Assembly: GCF_009687845.1 (NCBI RefSeq) | Contig: NZ_BLAD01000041.1 | Location: forward strand, 124,001-188,000 | Source: Acrocarpospora corrugata | GTDB lineage: Bacteria; Actinomycetota; Actinomycetes; Streptosporangiales; Streptosporangiaceae | DNA: 64,000 nt | Direction of reading: 5' to 3' | Shown here: piece after piece, positions 46,288 through 55,229 of the stretch | How positions within the stretch are numbered: position 1 is the stretch's first letter | Layout: every line of letters starts with the position of its first letter | Program-made: the position numbers and the translations under genes | Notes under the pieces: model-generated | The model's input: the letters and a program-made list of their open reading frames with translations, nothing else | Told to the model about the DNA's origin: nothing | Database searches by the model: none

Positions 46288-47056
46288 CTACCGCCGGACC
46301 CTGATCGGCTGGACCATCGGCATCAGCGCCTTCCTGTCGCTGTACGTCTCGATCTACACCAGCATCAGCGCCAACCCCGAGGTGTACGGCCCGGCCGCCC
46401 TCGCCAAGTTCCCCGGCGCGCTCAAGGACCTGATGGGCGGCATGGCCGACATCACCTCCGGCCCCGGCTACCTGCAGTCGGTCGTCTACCAGCTGTTCAT
46501 CCCGATGCTGTTCATCGCCTGCGCCTGCACGCTCGGCAACCGGGCCATCGCGGCGCCGGAGGAGTCCGGCGTGCTGGAGCTGACCGTCACCCTCCCGATC
46601 CCCCGGACCAGCCTGGTGCTCCAGCGATTCGCGGCGGCCGTGCTCGGCCTGCTGGCGGTGGCCGCAGTGAGCTTCCTGGTCACCTGGGCGGCGGCCGCGA
46701 ACGCCGGAATCGGGGTGCCCGCGGACCGGCTCCTGGCCGGGCACACCGGCGTGTTCCTGCTCGGCCTGTTCTTCTGCGCCCTGACCCTCACCGTCGGGGC
46801 GGCCACCGGGCGGCGGGCCCTGGCCTCGGGCGTGGCCGGGGTGTGGGCGGTCGGCGGCTACGCGGTCGTCACGCTCGGCCAGAGCGTGCCCGCGATCGCC
46901 TGGCTCAAGTGGATCGTGCCGTACTACTACTACCTCGATGGCAGGCCGCTTTACCGGGGCTTCCCCGTTGGGGACTACCTTGTGCTGGCGGGAGCGACGG
47001 CGGTGCTGCTGCTGACGGCGGCGCTCGCCTTCGACCGGCGTGATGTCGGGGTCTGA
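46256..47056 (+). CDS. ABC-2 type exporter permease
   Basis: A 266-residue membrane protein with six hydrophobic segments (for example WTIGISAFLSLYVSIYTSIS, VVYQLFIPMLFIACACTLG, VAAVSFLVTWAAAANAGIG). The IAAPEESGVLELTVTLPIPR loop is typical of ABC-2 permeases paired with LSKGNKQK-type ATPases. It overlaps the ATPase gene by 32 bases, so the two are cotranslated into one exporter. Confidence 0.9.
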   Translation: MSPLIAQSLRDYRRTLIGWTIGISAFLSLYVSIYTSISANPEVYGPAALAKFPGALKDLMGGMADITSGPGYLQSVVYQLFIPMLFIACACTLGNRAIAAPEESGVLELTVTLPIPRTSLVLQRFAAAVLGLLAVAAVSFLVTWAAAANAGIGVPADRLLAGHTGVFLLGLFFCALTLTVGAATGRRALASGVAGVWAVGGYAVVTLGQSVPAIAWLKWIVPYYYYLDGRPLYRGFPVGDYLVLAGATAVLLLTAALAFDRRDVGV

Positions 47057-47069
47057 TCAGGGGTGTCCG

Positions 47070-48056
47070 ATGGGCGGGTTGCTCGGCGAGACGGCCGGCC
47101 GGATGCCGGACCGGGCGATGCTGGCGGAGTACCGCGCGGCCGGGACGAAGGCCGCCGAGCAGGGCGTGCCGCTGCGGACGCTGGTGGATTCGGCGCTGCG
47201 CGAGGCCGAGCAGCTGGGCTCCGCCGCGGTGCTGCCCGCGCTCCGCCGGGTCGTGTCGGCCCTGATCGAAGGGTACGAGGACGCCCAGCGGCAGGCCCTG
47301 CGCTCGGAGGACACGGCCCGCAGGGAGTTCGTCGACGACCTGCTCCAGGGCCGGGCCGAACGGCTGGCGGAACGGGCCGAACATTTCGGGCTGCGGCTGG
47401 CGGAGTCGTACGTGGTGGCCGTCGCGCGTCCGGTGGCCGGCGCCCTCGACTCGGTGGCCGGGACGATCGAGCGGGATCTGATCGCGCGGTTCGGGTCGCA
47501 CAACATCCTGATCGCGGTCCGGGACGGCCTGCTGGTCTGCGTCGTGCCGGGCACGCTGGCCGCCGCGACCGGCGAGTTCTCCCATCACGTGCGATCCCGG
47601 TTCGAACCGGGCTGGCGGATCGGGGTCGGCCGCGCGCATCGGGGGCCCGGCGGGGTGGTCACCTCCTACCGGGAGGCCGGGAACGCGATCGACCTGGGCG
47701 ACCGGCTGGGGCTGCGGGCGCCCGTGCTGAAGGCCGCCGACCTGCTGGTCTTCCCGGTCCTGCTGCGGGACAGGGCGGCCATGGAAGATCTGGTCACCAG
47801 CGTGCTCAGCCCGCTGCTGGAGGCGCGCGGCGGCCCCGAGCCGCTGCTGGACACGCTGGAGCAGGTCTTCGCCGCCCAGGGCAACCAGACGGCGGCCGCG
47901 CGCAGGCTCGGGATCAGCACGCGGGCGGTCACCTATCGGCTGGAGCGAGTGCGCCGGCTGACCGGTTTCTCGCCGGAGGATCCGACCCAGCGGTTCACCC
48001 TGGAGACGGCCGTGCTCGGGGCCCGCCTGCTGGACTGGCCGAACCAGCTCTTCTAG
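47070..48056 (+). CDS. PucR/CdaR-family regulator
   Basis: A 328-residue regulator. The N-terminal 130 residues are helical, the middle (about 130-245) is a GGDEF-like fold without catalytic residues, and the C-terminus carries the PucR helix-turn-helix (FAAQGNQTAAARRLGISTRA) and its wing (VTYRLERVRRLTGF). Such proteins respond to metabolites and regulate purine, sugar-acid or secondary-metabolism genes. The ATG at 47070 is preferred for its AGGGGTG; another start at 47040 would overlap the permease gene. Its TAG stop shares a CTAG with the stop of the converging oxidoreductase gene. Confidence 0.85.
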   Translation: MGGLLGETAGRMPDRAMLAEYRAAGTKAAEQGVPLRTLVDSALREAEQLGSAAVLPALRRVVSALIEGYEDAQRQALRSEDTARREFVDDLLQGRAERLAERAEHFGLRLAESYVVAVARPVAGALDSVAGTIERDLIARFGSHNILIAVRDGLLVCVVPGTLAAATGEFSHHVRSRFEPGWRIGVGRAHRGPGGVVTSYREAGNAIDLGDRLGLRAPVLKAADLLVFPVLLRDRAAMEDLVTSVLSPLLEARGGPEPLLDTLEQVFAAQGNQTAAARRLGISTRAVTYRLERVRRLTGFSPEDPTQRFTLETAVLGARLLDWPNQLF

Positions 48057-49012
48057 GGGATCAGCAGCAGCTTGCCCACGGTTTTACGGCCTTCCAGGTC
48101 GTCGTGGGCGCGCTGGGCCTCGGCCAGCGGCAGCCGGGCGAACACGTGCACGTCGAGCTGCCCGGACGCGGTCCAGCCGAGCACGTCGGCGGAGCGGCGC
48201 AGGAGTTCCTCCCGGGTCGCGATGTAGGGCCCGAGCGACGGACGGGTGAGGAAGACGGACCCGGCCTGGTTGAGCCGTTGCAGGTCGAACGGGGGGACCG
48301 GGCCGCTGGCCGCGCCGTACACCACGAGCATGCCGAGCGGGCGGACCGAGGCCAGCGAGCCGTCGAAGGTGGTCGCGCCGACCCCGTCGTAGACCACGGG
48401 CAGGCCCTCGGGGGCGAGTTCGCGGACCCGTTTGGCGAAGTCGTCGTAGCCGAAGACCTCCTCCGCGCCCGCCTCCCTGGCCATCCGCTCCTTCGCCTCG
48501 CTGGACACCGTGCCGAACACCCGGGCGCCGTGCAGCCGGGCCAGCTGGGTGAGGAGCAGCCCCATCCCGCCCGCGGCCGCGTGCACGAGCACCGTGTCGC
48601 CGGGCCTGATCGGGTAGGTCGAGGTGGTCAGATAGTGCGCGGTCAGGCCCTGGAGCAGGACGGCGGCAGCCTGTTCCGGGCTGACCCCGGCCGGCAGCGG
48701 AATCGCACTCGCGGCCGGGATGACGGCCTTCTCCGCATACGCCCCCGGCACGCTCACCCAGCCCACCCGGTCGCCCACCACGACGTCGGTGACGCCGGGG
48801 CCGACCTGGCTGACCGTGCCCGCGCCCTCGGAGCCGGGCACCATCGGGAGCGGCAGCGGATAGCGGCCCTCGCGGTGGTAGACGTCGATGTAGTTGACCC
48901 CGGCCGCCGCCACGTCGACCAGCACCTCGCCGGGGCCGGGCACCGGATCGGGAACCTCGGCGTAGTCGAGCACGGACGATCCGCCGAAAGCGGGAACGAC
49001 GATGGCGCGCAT
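48053..49012 (-). CDS. Zinc-independent quinone oxidoreductase (MDR family)
   Basis: A 319-residue medium-chain reductase with GroES-like N-lobe (AGVNYIDVYHREGRYPLPLP) and NADPH-binding VLVHAAAGGMGLLLTQLARL. The LQGLTAHYLTTSTYPI segment is characteristic of quinone oxidoreductases (QOR); zinc-ligand cysteines are absent. It should reduce quinones or enals with NADPH. The ATG at 49012 is preferred for its GGAGGGGG. It is divergent from the DUF6504-dnaE2 operon, and the LexA boxes lie in the shared promoter region. Confidence 0.9.
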   Translation of the reverse strand: MRAIVVPAFGGSSVLDYAEVPDPVPGPGEVLVDVAAAGVNYIDVYHREGRYPLPLPMVPGSEGAGTVSQVGPGVTDVVVGDRVGWVSVPGAYAEKAVIPAASAIPLPAGVSPEQAAAVLLQGLTAHYLTTSTYPIRPGDTVLVHAAAGGMGLLLTQLARLHGARVFGTVSSEAKERMAREAGAEEVFGYDDFAKRVRELAPEGLPVVYDGVGATTFDGSLASVRPLGMLVVYGAASGPVPPFDLQRLNQAGSVFLTRPSLGPYIATREELLRRSADVLGWTASGQLDVHVFARLPLAEAQRAHDDLEGRKTVGKLLLIP

Positions 49013-49054
49013 GGCGACCCCCTCCGACACGTTGACGGGTCCACCCTAGCAACC

Positions 49055-49068
49055 CGAACTTGCGTTCG
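49055..49068. promoter_or_regulatory. LexA (SOS) box 1
   Basis: CGAAC-TTGC-GTTCG matches the actinobacterial/Gram-positive LexA consensus CGAAC-N4-GTTCG exactly. It lies 74 bases upstream of the DUF6504 ATG and 43 bases upstream of the oxidoreductase start, so LexA could repress both directions. Confidence 0.88.
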
Positions 49069-49076
49069 ATCTCCGG

Positions 49077-49090
49077 AGAACATATGTTCG
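49077..49090. promoter_or_regulatory. LexA (SOS) box 2
   Basis: AGAAC-ATAT-GTTCG matches the same consensus except for the first base, 8 bases after box 1. The pair sits nearer the DUF6504-dnaE2 start, supporting DNA-damage control of that operon. Confidence 0.85.
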
Positions 49091-49141
49091 ATACAGCACC
49101 GCCCGTCTTCCCCCGGGTGGCAGTTGCCAGCCACAGGGAGA

Positions 49142-49414
49142 ATGACCGTGAGCCGACTCTATGGCGATCCGATTGAGGTATGGGTCAGAGACGGGCAGCC
49201 CGCTCGATTCGTCTGGCGTGACCGGCTTTATGTCGTCCGCCAGATTCTCGACCACTGGGTGGTCGCCCGCGAATGGTGGAAGACCTCCGAGACCGACCCG
49301 GGCGAGCGCCGGTTCTGGCGGGTCGAGGCCGCCGCCGGCCGCGACGTCGGCACCTACGAGCTGCGGTTCGACACCGCGAGCGAGGCGTGGCTGCTGCTCC
49401 GGGCGTGGGATTGA
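49142..49414 (+). CDS. DUF6504 protein (dnaE2-linked)
   Basis: A 90-residue protein (MTVSRLYGDPIEVWVRDGQP, VARTWW-like REWWKTSETDPGERRFWRVE). Small proteins of this family commonly lie just upstream of dnaE2 or between imuB and dnaE2 in actinobacteria and are often called DUF6504. The ATG at 49142 has GGGAG seven bases upstream. The stop overlaps the dnaE2 ATG (TGATG at 49412-49416). Two LexA boxes lie upstream, so it is SOS-controlled and probably works with the translesion polymerase. Confidence 0.8.
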   Translation: MTVSRLYGDPIEVWVRDGQPARFVWRDRLYVVRQILDHWVVAREWWKTSETDPGERRFWRVEAAAGRDVGTYELRFDTASEAWLLLRAWD

Positions 49415-52400
49415 TGGGAACGTTCCACCCCAGCTTCCCCCACCTGCACGTCGCCTCCGCCTATTCGCTGCGGTATGGCTCGGCGTTCCCGGACGCACTG
49501 GTCAAACGCGCCGCCGACCACGGCATGGACATGCTGGCGGTGACCGACCGGGACGGCCTCTACGGCGCGATCAAGCACGTCCAGGCCTGCCACGCGGCCG
49601 GTATCACCCCGATCGTCGGCGTCGACCTGGCCATGGAGGACGAGGACACCAGGATCGTGGTGCTGGCCCGCTCCGACGGCTGGGGCCAGCTGTGCCGTCT
49701 GGTCACGGCCGCCCACCACGTCGGCGAACGCGGCGCGCCGTCCGTCACCGCCGAGATGCTCGCCGACTCCGGCGGCCTGACGGTCCTGCTCGGCCCCGAC
49801 TCCGACGTGGGCCGCGCGATGGCGGCCCGCCGCGACGGCCAGGCCAGAACCCTGCTCACCGCCTGGCGCTCGCGGGTCCCGAACGTCGCCGTCGAACTCG
49901 TCGACCGGTACGGCTACCGTGACGCCACCACCGCCACCCGCCTGCTCGCCCTGGCCGACAGCCTGGGCGTGCCCGCCGTGCTCACCAACGCGGTCCGCCA
50001 CCTGGACCCCGCCGACTACCAGATCGGCAACGTCCTGGACGCGGCGCGCAAACTCGTCCCCCTGCACGGGCGGCACCTGGAGCCGTCCTCGCACGCGTAC
50101 CTCAAAAGCGGCGCCGAGATGGCCCGGGTCGCGGCCCGGATCTGCGGCGGCGACCAGGGCCGGGCGCTGCGGCTGCTGGCCGAGACCCGGCGCACGGCCG
50201 AGTCCTGCGCGCTGAACCCGGTCGAGATCGTCCCGCTGCTGAACCAGCGCCACCCGATCCTGCACCTGCCGGAGGTCGGCCTGGACCCGGTGCCCTTCCT
50301 CCGCCACCGCTGCCAGGACGGGCTGCACGAGCGCGGCCTGAACCGCTCCCCGCAGGCCCGGGCGCGGCTGGCCGAGGAGCTGAAGATCATTGAAGCGAAG
50401 CAGCTGTCCGGCTACTTCGTCGCGGTGGCCGGGATCACCGACATGATCCGCGGCAACGGCATCCGCTGCGCGATCCGCGGCTCCGGCGCGGGCAGCCTGG
50501 TCAACTACCTGATCAGGATCGGCGAGGTGAACCCGCTGGAACACGGCCTGCTGATGGAGCGTTTCCTGGCCGAGGGCCGGATCGGCCTGCCCGACATCGA
50601 CGTGGACGTGGAGTCGGCCCGCCGCCTGGACTGCTACCGCCTCATCCTGGAGCGGTACGGCACGGCCCGGGTGGCCTGCGTCTCGATGATGGAGACCTAT
50701 CGGGCCCGCAGCGCGATCCGGGACGTGGGCGCGGCGATGGGCCTGCCGCCGCACGAGATCGACGCCATCGCGAAGGCGTTCCCGCACGTCCGGGCCCGGC
50801 AGATCCGGGCCGCGCTGGACGATCTGCCGGAGCTGCGCGGGAGCGGTCTTGGCGACCGGGCGCTGGAGACGGTGTTCCGGCTGGCCGAGCGGCTGGACGG
50901 GCTGCCCAGGCACATCGCGCTGCACCCGTGCGGGGTGCTGATCGGCAACTCCGGCCTCGGCGACCGCACCCCGATCGAGCGGAGCTTCCTGGACTTCCCG
51001 ATGTCGCAGTTCGACAAGGACGACGTGGAGGAGGCCGGGCTGCTCAAACTGGACGTGCTCGGGGTGCGCATGCAGTCCGCCATGGCGTATGCGGTGAGCG
51101 AGGTGCGCCGGGTGGACGGGGAGGAGCTCGCGCTGGAGGAGGTGCCCCGGGATGACGCGGCCACCTATGACATGATCTGCGCCAGCCGTACCCTCGGGTG
51201 CTTCCAGATCGAGTCGCCGGGGCAGCGGGAGCTGGTCGCCAAGCTGGAACCGCGGACCATGCACGACCTGATCGTGGACATCTCGCTGTTCCGTCCCGGG
51301 CCGGTCAATTCGGACATGGTCACGCCGTTCCTGGAGTCCCGGCACGGGTTCCGGGCGTCCTACTACCCCCATCCGGATCTGCGGGAGGCGCTGCGGGAGA
51401 CGCACGGGGTGGTCGTCTTCCACGAGCAGGTGCTGCGGATCGTGGACGCGATGACCGGGTGCGGCCTGTCCGAGGCGGAGAAGATCCGCAGGACCCTGTC
51501 CAGCCCCGACGGGCGGCGGCGAGTGCGGGCCTGGTGGGAGCTGCGGGTGCGGCCAGAGTTCGACGCGGCGACGGTGGAGAAGGTCTGGCAGGTGCTGGAC
51601 GCGTTCGGCGCGTTCGGCTTCTGCAAGGCGCACGCGGCGGCGTTCGCGGTGCCCACCTACCAGTCGGCCTGGCTCAAACGCCACCATACGGCGGCGTTCT
51701 TCGCGGGCGTGCTCACCCACGAACCCGGCATGTATCCCAATCGGGTGATCCTCGACGAGGCCCGCCAGTGCGGGGTCGAGATCCTGCCGCTGGACGTCAA
51801 CCACTCCGACCGGGAGTGGCGGGTGGAGAAGCTCACCCTGAACGTGCGCCGGGAGGACGCGGGCGAGCCGCGCCCCGGCGACGCGTCGGCCAGCGCGGTC
51901 CGGGCCGAGGAGTTCGGGAGGGGGTACGGCTTGCGCGTCCCGTTCTCCGCCATCAAAGGGGTGAGCGAGGCCGAAGTGGATCGGATGCTGGCGGGCAGGC
52001 CGTACACGTCGATGGCCGACTTCTGGGCGCGGGCCCGGCCGTCCCGGCCGGTGGCCGAGCGGATCGTCGAGGTGGGCGGGTTCGACGCGGTGCACCGGCT
52101 CCGGCCGGGGGAGCCCCGCTGGCGGCCGGGCCGGCTGACCAGGCGGGATCTGATCGCCCAGGTCGGGGCGATGGAACGGGCGTCCAGGTCGGGGGTGAGC
52201 GCGCTGGCCGTGCAGCTGCCGATGGGGTTCGCCGAGCAGGTCGCGCCGGGGGAGCTGCCGGAGATGACCGAGGCGGAGGCGGTCGAGGCGGAGCTGGCCG
52301 TGCTCGGCATGGACGTGAGCCGGCACGTGATCGGCTTCCACGACGAACTGCTCGACGCGATCGGCGTGGTCAGGTCCCGCGATCTGCTCCGCCAGCGCAA

Positions 52401-52869
52401 CGGCGCGGAGATCCTGGTCGCGGGGGTGAAGGTGGCCACCCAGACGCCCGCAGTCCGGTCCGGGCAGCGGGTCATCTTCACCACCCTGGACGACTCCACC
52501 GGGCCGGTCGACCTGACCTTCTTCGAGTCGGTGCAGGGCCACACCGCGTCGACGGTGTTCGGGTCGTGGTTGCTGGTGGCCCGGGGGGTGGTTCGGCGGA
52601 CCGGGGCGCGGGCGGTGTCGATGAGAGCGGTGCACTGCTGGAATCTGACCGATCTCGACCGGCTCTGGCGTTCGCGGGGCATCGAGGCGGTCCGCGACGT
52701 GCTGGCCGACCGGCCGGGCTCTGACGGCGGGGTCGGCGGGAAGGAGATCAGGTACGAGAACGGGTACCGGCTCTCGCCGTACGCCGACATCGGGCCGGCG
52801 CCGGGCGTCAAGGAGCCGCCGCGGGTGCTGTGGCACGCCAGCATGGGCAGTTCGGGGCCTACGCCCTGA
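49414..52869 (+). CDS. dnaE2: Error-prone DNA polymerase DnaE2
   Basis: An 1151-residue class C polymerase III alpha paralogue. The N-terminal PHP domain (HLHVASAYSLRYGSAF, LAVTDRDGLYGAIKH), the palm aspartates in LPDIDVDVES, CAIRGSGAGSLVNYL, FCKAHAAAFAVPTYQSAW and an OB-fold near the C-terminus are all present. It lacks the C-terminal tau-binding tail of replicative DnaE1. It makes damage-induced mutations, together with ImuA and ImuB where present; neither is in this window. The ATG overlaps the DUF6504 stop. The 3' end overlaps the converging membrane gene by 11 bases. Confidence 0.96.
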   Translation: MGTFHPSFPHLHVASAYSLRYGSAFPDALVKRAADHGMDMLAVTDRDGLYGAIKHVQACHAAGITPIVGVDLAMEDEDTRIVVLARSDGWGQLCRLVTAAHHVGERGAPSVTAEMLADSGGLTVLLGPDSDVGRAMAARRDGQARTLLTAWRSRVPNVAVELVDRYGYRDATTATRLLALADSLGVPAVLTNAVRHLDPADYQIGNVLDAARKLVPLHGRHLEPSSHAYLKSGAEMARVAARICGGDQGRALRLLAETRRTAESCALNPVEIVPLLNQRHPILHLPEVGLDPVPFLRHRCQDGLHERGLNRSPQARARLAEELKIIEAKQLSGYFVAVAGITDMIRGNGIRCAIRGSGAGSLVNYLIRIGEVNPLEHGLLMERFLAEGRIGLPDIDVDVESARRLDCYRLILERYGTARVACVSMMETYRARSAIRDVGAAMGLPPHEIDAIAKAFPHVRARQIRAALDDLPELRGSGLGDRALETVFRLAERLDGLPRHIALHPCGVLIGNSGLGDRTPIERSFLDFPMSQFDKDDVEEAGLLKLDVLGVRMQSAMAYAVSEVRRVDGEELALEEVPRDDAATYDMICASRTLGCFQIESPGQRELVAKLEPRTMHDLIVDISLFRPGPVNSDMVTPFLESRHGFRASYYPHPDLREALRETHGVVVFHEQVLRIVDAMTGCGLSEAEKIRRTLSSPDGRRRVRAWWELRVRPEFDAATVEKVWQVLDAFGAFGFCKAHAAAFAVPTYQSAWLKRHHTAAFFAGVLTHEPGMYPNRVILDEARQCGVEILPLDVNHSDREWRVEKLTLNVRREDAGEPRPGDASASAVRAEEFGRGYGLRVPFSAIKGVSEAEVDRMLAGRPYTSMADFWARARPSRPVAERIVEVGGFDAVHRLRPGEPRWRPGRLTRRDLIAQVGAMERASRSGVSALAVQLPMGFAEQVAPGELPEMTEAEAVEAELAVLGMDVSRHVIGFHDELLDAIGVVRSRDLLRQRNGAEILVAGVKVATQTPAVRSGQRVIFTTLDDSTGPVDLTFFESVQGHTASTVFGSWLLVARGVVRRTGARAVSMRAVHCWNLTDLDRLWRSRGIEAVRDVLADRPGSDGGVGGKEIRYENGYRLSPYADIGPAPGVKEPPRVLWHASMGSSGPTP

Positions 52870-53470
52870 GGAATCCCACGGCGGGCATCCGGCGGAGTGC
52901 GTGGGATCTGACGTGGTTGGTGGTGATCTCGCGGACCGTTCCCGCGCACAGCAGCGCGGCGAAGGCGATCACCGCGAGCTCGGGCACGCCGAGGCCGGTC
53001 AGGCCGGTCGCGTCCGGCAGGTGGACCAGGAGCACCCAGAGCACGGTCAGCCAGCTCAGCCACCAGGTGGTGAGCAGGGTCAGCCAGCGGGTGCGGCCCT
53101 GCCGGTCGGTCTCCTGCCAGGCCCAGTCGGCCAGCAGCGGCGGCACGATCAGGTTGACGCCGGGCAGCAGCCAGGCGGCCAGCACCGAGGTCGAGGACGA
53201 GAACGGCCGGGCCCGGCGGAGCCAGACCAGGTAGGTCACGCCGGCGATCAGGGTGGTGGTGACGACGAGCATCATCAGGACGGCGAACACAGTCACCGCG
53301 CCGACCACCTCACGGGCGCCCGGCGCGTCCGGGTCGCCGCCGAAGGAGGCGATCTCCCGGGCCAGCCGGTGGCCGCGGAGCTCCTCGAAGAGGACCAGCG
53401 CCGACGTGGCGGTGACCTGCGCGCCGAGTGACGCGTAGACCCCCGCCGCGGCTCTTCGCAGCGAGCGCAT
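52859..53470 (-). CDS. DUF4328-like membrane protein
   Basis: A 203-residue protein with four or five hydrophobic segments (VVGAVTVFAVLMMLVVTTTL, LAAWLLPGVNLIVPPLLADW, LTTWWLSWLTVLWVLLVHLP, LGVPELAVIAFAALLCAG). The WLLPGVNLIVPPLLADWAWQ segment is like the conserved centre of DUF4328 proteins. A GGAGGAGGAA precedes the ATG. Function unknown. Confidence 0.72.
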   Translation of the reverse strand: MRSLRRAAAGVYASLGAQVTATSALVLFEELRGHRLAREIASFGGDPDAPGAREVVGAVTVFAVLMMLVVTTTLIAGVTYLVWLRRARPFSSSTSVLAAWLLPGVNLIVPPLLADWAWQETDRQGRTRWLTLLTTWWLSWLTVLWVLLVHLPDATGLTGLGVPELAVIAFAALLCAGTVREITTNHVRSHALRRMPAVGFLRA

Positions 53471-53534
53471 GATTCCTCCTCCCAGCCGGATCGAGCACCT
53501 GCCATGACTTCTATCCCGGCAGCGCTCCCGCTAA

Positions 53535-54173
53535 TCAGGCCATGACCCCGGACTCCCAGGCCCAGGCCGCGATCTCGACCCGATTCCGCGCGCCGAGTTT
53601 GGCGAAGATGCTGCTGAGGTGCGTTTTCACCGTGGAAAGCGACACGAAGAGATCGGCCGCGACCTCCTGGTTGGTACGCCCCCTGGCCACCAGCCGCACC
53701 ACGTCCAGCTCCCGCTCGGTCAGCGCCTCGTTGACGGTCCTGGGCGCGACCGGATGGGACAGGTGGGCCAGCAGCCGTACGGTCACCGACGGGGAGACCA
53801 GGGCGTCGCCGGCCGCGGCGGCGCGGACCGCCTCGACCAGCAGCGCCGGGCCGCTGTCCTTCAGCAGGAAGCCGCAGGCCCCGGCGCGGAGCGCGCCGTA
53901 GACGTATTCGTCGAGGTCGAACGTGGTCACGATGACCACGCGCATCGGGTCGGGCACGCCAGGCCCGGCCAGCAGGCGGGTGACTTCGAGGCCGTCGAGT
54001 TTGGGCATCCGGATGTCCAGCAGGCAGACGTCCGGGCGCAGCCGCCGGGCCTCCTGGACGGCTGCCGCGCCGTCGGCCACCGCCGCGACGACCTCGATGT
54101 CCGGCTGCGCGTCCAGGATCATGGTGAATCCGGCGCGCACGAGTTCCTGATCGTCAGCGATGAGCACTTTCAC
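53535..54173 (-). CDS. NarL/LuxR-type response regulator (orphan)
   Basis: A 212-residue two-domain regulator. The receiver carries the acidic pocket ADDQELV, phospho-acceptor Asp53 in LLDIRMPKLDG, the switch Thr in VIVTTFD and Lys105 in LLKDS. The C-terminal LuxR-type HTH is LTERELDVVRLVARGRTNQE followed by LFVSLSTVKTHLSSI. It starts at a GTG. No histidine kinase gene is adjacent, which is unusual for this class; its partner must be elsewhere or lost. Confidence 0.93.
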   Translation of the reverse strand: MKVLIADDQELVRAGFTMILDAQPDIEVVAAVADGAAAVQEARRLRPDVCLLDIRMPKLDGLEVTRLLAGPGVPDPMRVVIVTTFDLDEYVYGALRAGACGFLLKDSGPALLVEAVRAAAAGDALVSPSVTVRLLAHLSHPVAPRTVNEALTERELDVVRLVARGRTNQEVAADLFVSLSTVKTHLSSIFAKLGARNRVEIAAWAWESGVMA

Positions 54174-54190
54174 GCCAGGAATATATGCGT

Positions 54191-55210
54191 TCAGCCGAGA
54201 ACGAGATCACGGATGTGGGTAAGGGCGGTTTCGTCGCGTGGGCCCATGACGAGGAGGTTGGTGACCGGGCTCTTGCGCCAGAGTTCCAGGCGCTCCCGGA
54301 TTCTGGGGAGCGGGCCGACCAGGGAGATGCCGTCGGCCAGCTCGTCGGGGATGGCGTGGAACGCCTCGTCGCGGCGGCCGGCCAGGTAGAGGGCCTGGAC
54401 GCGTTCCGCGGCTTCGGCGTAGCCCATGCGGCCGATGATGTCGGCGTGGAAATTGCGGGATTTGGCGCCCATGCCGCCGATGTAGAGGGTCAGCATGAGT
54501 TTGACCCCGTCCAGGGCGGCGCGGAGGTCGTCGGTGATCACGACGAGGACCATCGCGGCGATGTCGAAACCGGGTGCGGCGGGCCGGAGGGAGTCGCCGT
54601 ACATCGATTCGATCTTCTCGGGGAAGACGAAGAGGGGGAGCCAGCCCTGGGCGATCTCCGCGGCGAGGGCGACGTTCTTGGGGCCTTCCGCGCCGAGGTA
54701 CATGGGTATGTCCGGGCGGAGCGGGTGGGTGATGAGTTTGAGGGGTTTGCCGAGGTTGCTGCCGCCCGGGTAGGGGAGCGGGTAGTGCGGTCCTTCGCTG
54801 GTGACCGGTTCCTCCCGGCGCCAGATCTTGCGCATGATCTCGACGTATTCGCGGGTGCGGGCCAGCGGCTGCGGGAAGGGGCGGCCGTACCAGCCTTCGA
54901 CGACCTGCGGGCCGGACGCGCCGAGGCCGAGCAGCAGGCGCCCGCCGGTCAGGTGGTCCAGGGTCATCGCGGTCATCGCGGTGGCGGCCGGCGTGCGGGC
55001 CGACAGTTGGACGACGCTGGTGCCGAGCTTGATCCGGCTGGTGCGGGCGCCGTACCAGGCCAGGGGGGTGAACGCGTCGCTGCCGTACGCCTCGGCGGTC
55101 CACACCGACCCATAGCCCAGCCGTTCGGCCGTCTGGACCAGTTCGGTCGCGTCGGCCGCGTCCCGCTGCCAGTAGCCCAGGTTGAGCCCCAGCCTCAGAT
55201 CGTTCGCCAT
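54191..55210 (-). CDS. LLM-class F420-dependent oxidoreductase
   Basis: A 339-residue luciferase-like monooxygenase fold. The substrate-lid pattern and the F420-type segments LGYGSVWTAEAYGSDAFTPL, LGTSVVQLSARTPAATAMTA and LLGLGASGPQVVEGWYGRPF are those of the actinobacterial F420-dependent group (for example F420-dependent glucose-6-phosphate dehydrogenase relatives). The specific substrate is not decidable. It stands between the response regulator and GntR gene on the same strand with short gaps (17 and 19 bases), suggesting an operon. Confidence 0.88.
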   Translation of the reverse strand: MANDLRLGLNLGYWQRDAADATELVQTAERLGYGSVWTAEAYGSDAFTPLAWYGARTSRIKLGTSVVQLSARTPAATAMTAMTLDHLTGGRLLLGLGASGPQVVEGWYGRPFPQPLARTREYVEIMRKIWRREEPVTSEGPHYPLPYPGGSNLGKPLKLITHPLRPDIPMYLGAEGPKNVALAAEIAQGWLPLFVFPEKIESMYGDSLRPAAPGFDIAAMVLVVITDDLRAALDGVKLMLTLYIGGMGAKSRNFHADIIGRMGYAEAAERVQALYLAGRRDEAFHAIPDELADGISLVGPLPRIRERLELWRKSPVTNLLVMGPRDETALTHIRDLVLG

Positions 55211-55229
55211 GCCCGTAGTAGAACATGTT

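Noticed and set aside
49354-52836. Long open frame on the minus strand opposite dnaE2, and similar antisense frames opposite most large genes (for example 2261-3763, 27471-29252, 61160-63823)
   Set aside because: High-GC codon bias keeps the antisense frame open; these translations are rich in Arg, Pro and Gly and show no domain or ribosome-binding logic.
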